From Clavulina sp. PMI_390 (Eukaryota; Basidiomycota; Agaricomycetes; Cantharellales; Hydnaceae), in assembly GCA_015039315.1 (NCBI GenBank), contig WIDE01000043.1, forward strand, positions 197,444-218,618: 21,175 nt of DNA. The letters run 5' to 3'. Below the pieces are notes generated by a model. That model was not told where the DNA came from. It saw only the letters and a program-made list of their open reading frames with translations, and ran no database searches. Every line of letters begins with the position of its first letter. Position 1 is the stretch's first letter. Of this stretch, positions 19,284 to 21,175 are shown one piece after another. A program made the translations under genes and the position numbers.

Positions 19284-19560
19284 ATGTGGTGGAGCTGGAT
19301 GAAGGTAGTGACTATTCACCGTTTCCTAATGACTTGCCGCTATCCCGCTTCCGTGTCATACCATACAACGAACCCTGGAATATTCGTCCCGTTTGGACGT
19401 AATTCAAACAACGCGCTAAATAAAGCTATGGATTTACTTGAGCTGATAAGGGAATTAGCAACCCTGACCGCGTACCTTAGTTGCTCTCCGATATAGCGAT
19501 GGGAACGAGGCCTTCTGCCTCACTCCATCGCGTGATTGCGCACCAGCTGATGTCAAGAAC
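19284..19560 (+). pseudogene. orphan 3' end of an F-box gene (copy of the end of F-box gene 3)
   Basis: 19286-19402 encodes VELDEGSDYSPFPNDLPLSRF and continues to a TAA. It matches the last 37 codons of the gene ending at 14058 at most positions and in the same frame. The similarity continues past the stop through about 19560, corresponding to about 14260, including GACCGCGTACC and a shared TCACT/CTTCATCGC stretch. Upstream of about 19284 the similarity stops abruptly, and no F-box or other part of the gene is found, so this is a truncated copy. The terminal codons show more conservative changes than disruption, so it was cut off after a period as a gene, or recently. Confidence 0.75.
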
Positions 19561-19773
19561 AAGGTGAACAATAATTGAAGGGAAGGGACGGCGTGGTAAT
19601 AGATACAAGCAGAAATGAGAAAGAAAGAAAAAGTCCGAATAAAGAAGAATCGTCACAAATTAGCTTGCTCGAGACCAATGATCGCGAATAGATAGAACCA
19701 ATCAGTATAGGAAGAAGAGATTCTAGCGAGAGGCCGTATTCCATGCCGCCAGGTCCTCTAAAGGCTCCAGCTC

Positions 19774-20836
19774 CTACTCATCCTCCATGTCAGCCCAGCT
19801 CGCAGTAGACACAGACTTGTGCGCATCCTCCTCCTCTTCGTCATTCTCGTCCTTGACGTAATAGTTCCGGAGTGGCGACGAACGGCCCAGCAACGAGAGA
19901 ACAGCAGGGTGCGTATACATCGGAATGCCATCCACGAAGCAGATCGGCGAGTCCTCTTGAAGGCGTGCAAGTGACAGAGCAGACGCCCGAGAGCGAGCTT
20001 CTTCGCGTTCCGCCACGACTTCGAGGTGCACAGGGGTAGAGTCGACAGAGGAAGTGAAGTCGAACGAGAGAGTCGTATTGTCGTCAGAGTTACGGGAGAG
20101 GGAAGTGCGGGTAGTCTGAAGCTCTTGATACATCGTCTTGGCTCTCTGGATCGAGCCATCGCATCCACAGTCGTCATCTTCAGCAACAGCATCGTCGTCG
20201 CCAGTGAGAACCTCATAGCTAGCATCCTGGTCCACCTCTTCAATAGGCTCGAGTGTGACGGACAGCAGGGACGAAGTCTTGGTTGTGGTGGTAATTGAGG
20301 TGTCCTGAACGAACCATTGTGAGCCAAAGGCAGCCGCAGGCGAATTGCGAGAAGCAAATACTCACCGTAGCACACCCCTCCTCAGTATTATCGTCATCCT
20401 CGCCGTCATCAGTGACAGGGACAGCCTCGACGCGGGCCACAGATCCGTTGTCCGTGCCGAAGATCTTGATGTTAGCGAGTTTGATGTCATCGTCAGACAT
20501 CGTACTGTCGGAATCAGAGTCAGACTCGTCCTCGAGCTCAGAACCAGTGAGGGAAGTGGTGGACGAGGAGACCTCAGAGTCGACAGTGGTAATGGTAGTT
20601 TGAGTAGATGAAGTGAGCGACTTCAGCTCGTCGTTGTCGTTGTTGCCAGGAAGCGACTGGAAAGGATCGACAAGGTGGCTGATTTCGTAGATGGAGGAGA
20701 CAGCAGGAAGGACGGCCTTCGACTGCCGCTTGGGGCTGGTGCGAACGTGCTTGAAGGCGCGAGGAACTTTGGTGATAGCCCTAGAGATGTTGCGACCAAG
20801 CTTGCGGAGAGAGATAAAGGTGGTGGGGGAAGTCAT
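19774..20836 (-). CDS. Ser- and Asp/Glu-rich protein of unknown function
   Basis: Two exons on the minus strand (20836-20366 and 20304-19774) give 333 residues. The intron is 61 nt, phase 0, GTGAGT...TTCAG. The start is a good ATG (20836) followed by a basic region (residues 1-40, Lys/Arg-rich: RKLGRNISRAITKVPRAFKH). Long low-complexity stretches of Ser, Thr and acidic residues follow (SELEDESDSDSDS; DDGEDDDNTEE), then a more ordered C-terminal part with CFVDGIPMYTHPAVLSLLGR and SPLRNYYVKDEN before an acidic end. No signal peptide, TM segment or known domain is seen. The ordered C-terminal motif looks like the part under constraint, and I would search with it. The 5' leader is CT-rich and a TATA box lies about 105 bp upstream, consistent with a well-expressed gene. 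Confidence 0.78.
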
Positions 20837-20940
20837 TGGTGGTAAGGAATAGTGGTTGTCGTTGGCAAAGAGAGACTCCGAGGTGTCCTGAGATGGATGC
20901 GAGAGAGTGAGGGAGTCTCTGAGAGAGCGAGGTCTCGCAG

Positions 20941-20948
20941 TTCTTATA
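20941..20948 (-). promoter_or_regulatory. TATA box of the gene starting at 20836
   Basis: Minus-strand TATAAGAA about 105 bp upstream of the ATG, followed by a CT-rich stretch (rich in CTCTC) typical of fungal transcription-start regions. Confidence 0.55.
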
Positions 20949-21175
20949 CACAGGAAATTTGCAGGAATCGAACGATGGCGGAAGGTGTCAGACGTTGAAG
21001 TTGTGAGACATGCCGCACCGACCGCACAACGGCAGTCTCAGATTCTGAGACCTTCAGAATAGTCGCGTCTTACCAGGAAACGTCATAATGGTAACCAACG
21101 ACATCCGGACGACATCTCATCCGAGTCCTGGAGCTTCACAATAGCGCAGAGCATGTTTAATAAATTTCGGGAGGG
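20949..21175. other. upstream region at the right edge
   Basis: No gene seen. It contains a perfect inverted repeat GTCTCAGA-T-TCTGAGAC near 21034, of unknown meaning. Confidence 0.35.

Noticed and set aside
20026..20611. Plus-strand frames opposite the acidic protein
   Set aside because: Ser/Arg-rich shadows of the opposite-strand Ser/Asp codons; the minus strand has ATG, intron and TATA box.
1..21175. tRNA, rRNA, CRISPR, prophage or bacterial operon features
   Set aside because: None seen on either strand; the gene structure is that of an intron-rich fungal genome.

Overview
The window looks like an accessory stretch of a filamentous basidiomycete genome, most likely an agaricomycete. Genes are intron-split: I could place GT-AG introns of about 49-95 nt by reading frame, often with a CTRAY-like branch site. 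The protein families fit this: expanded F-box/LRR-like proteins, a secreted TNT-domain NADase and kinase-like proteins with an HGDLHP loop. I saw no tRNA, rRNA, CRISPR or bacterial-type operon. All splice models are mine, read from frame and splice consensus, and no database was searched.

Layout, left to right: (1) 1-653, mostly unassigned, with a possible fragment of a minus-strand gene at the edge. (2) 654-2302, minus-strand F-box gene 1 with one intron. (3) 3321-4280, minus-strand four-TM membrane protein; a diverged direct repeat (about 2450-2650 and 4360-4590) flanks this gene. (4) 4947-8177, cassette A: an intact secreted NADase-type TNT gene (+) facing a 657-residue F-box gene (-). (5) 8725-12215, cassette B: a second copy of the same pair in the same order. 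Its TNT copy has a frame break at the signal peptide and an early stop, and its F-box copy is split by a 258-bp MITE with 3-bp target-site duplications. (6) 12294-14058, plus-strand F-box gene of a different subfamily, divergent from the cassette-B F-box across only 78 bp. (7) 14972-17747, minus-strand gene that I reconstruct as nine exons encoding one 765-residue protein with two kinase-like modules. (8) 18230-18952, non-coding inverted-repeat element(s). (9) 19284 to about 19560, an orphan second copy of the 3' end of the gene in (6). (10) 19774-20836, minus-strand acidic, Ser-rich conserved-looking protein with a recognisable TATA box.

The region appears to evolve by local duplication and decay: a duplicated two-gene cassette with one copy dying, an internally duplicated kinase gene, an orphan 3' gene end and at least two non-autonomous DNA elements. 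The most distinctive items are the tandem kinase-like protein, whose two modules share exon lengths and all-phase-0 introns and both carry Arg in place of the beta-3 lysine, and the co-duplicated NADase/F-box pair. That these genes act together is speculation; the sequence shows co-location and co-duplication only.
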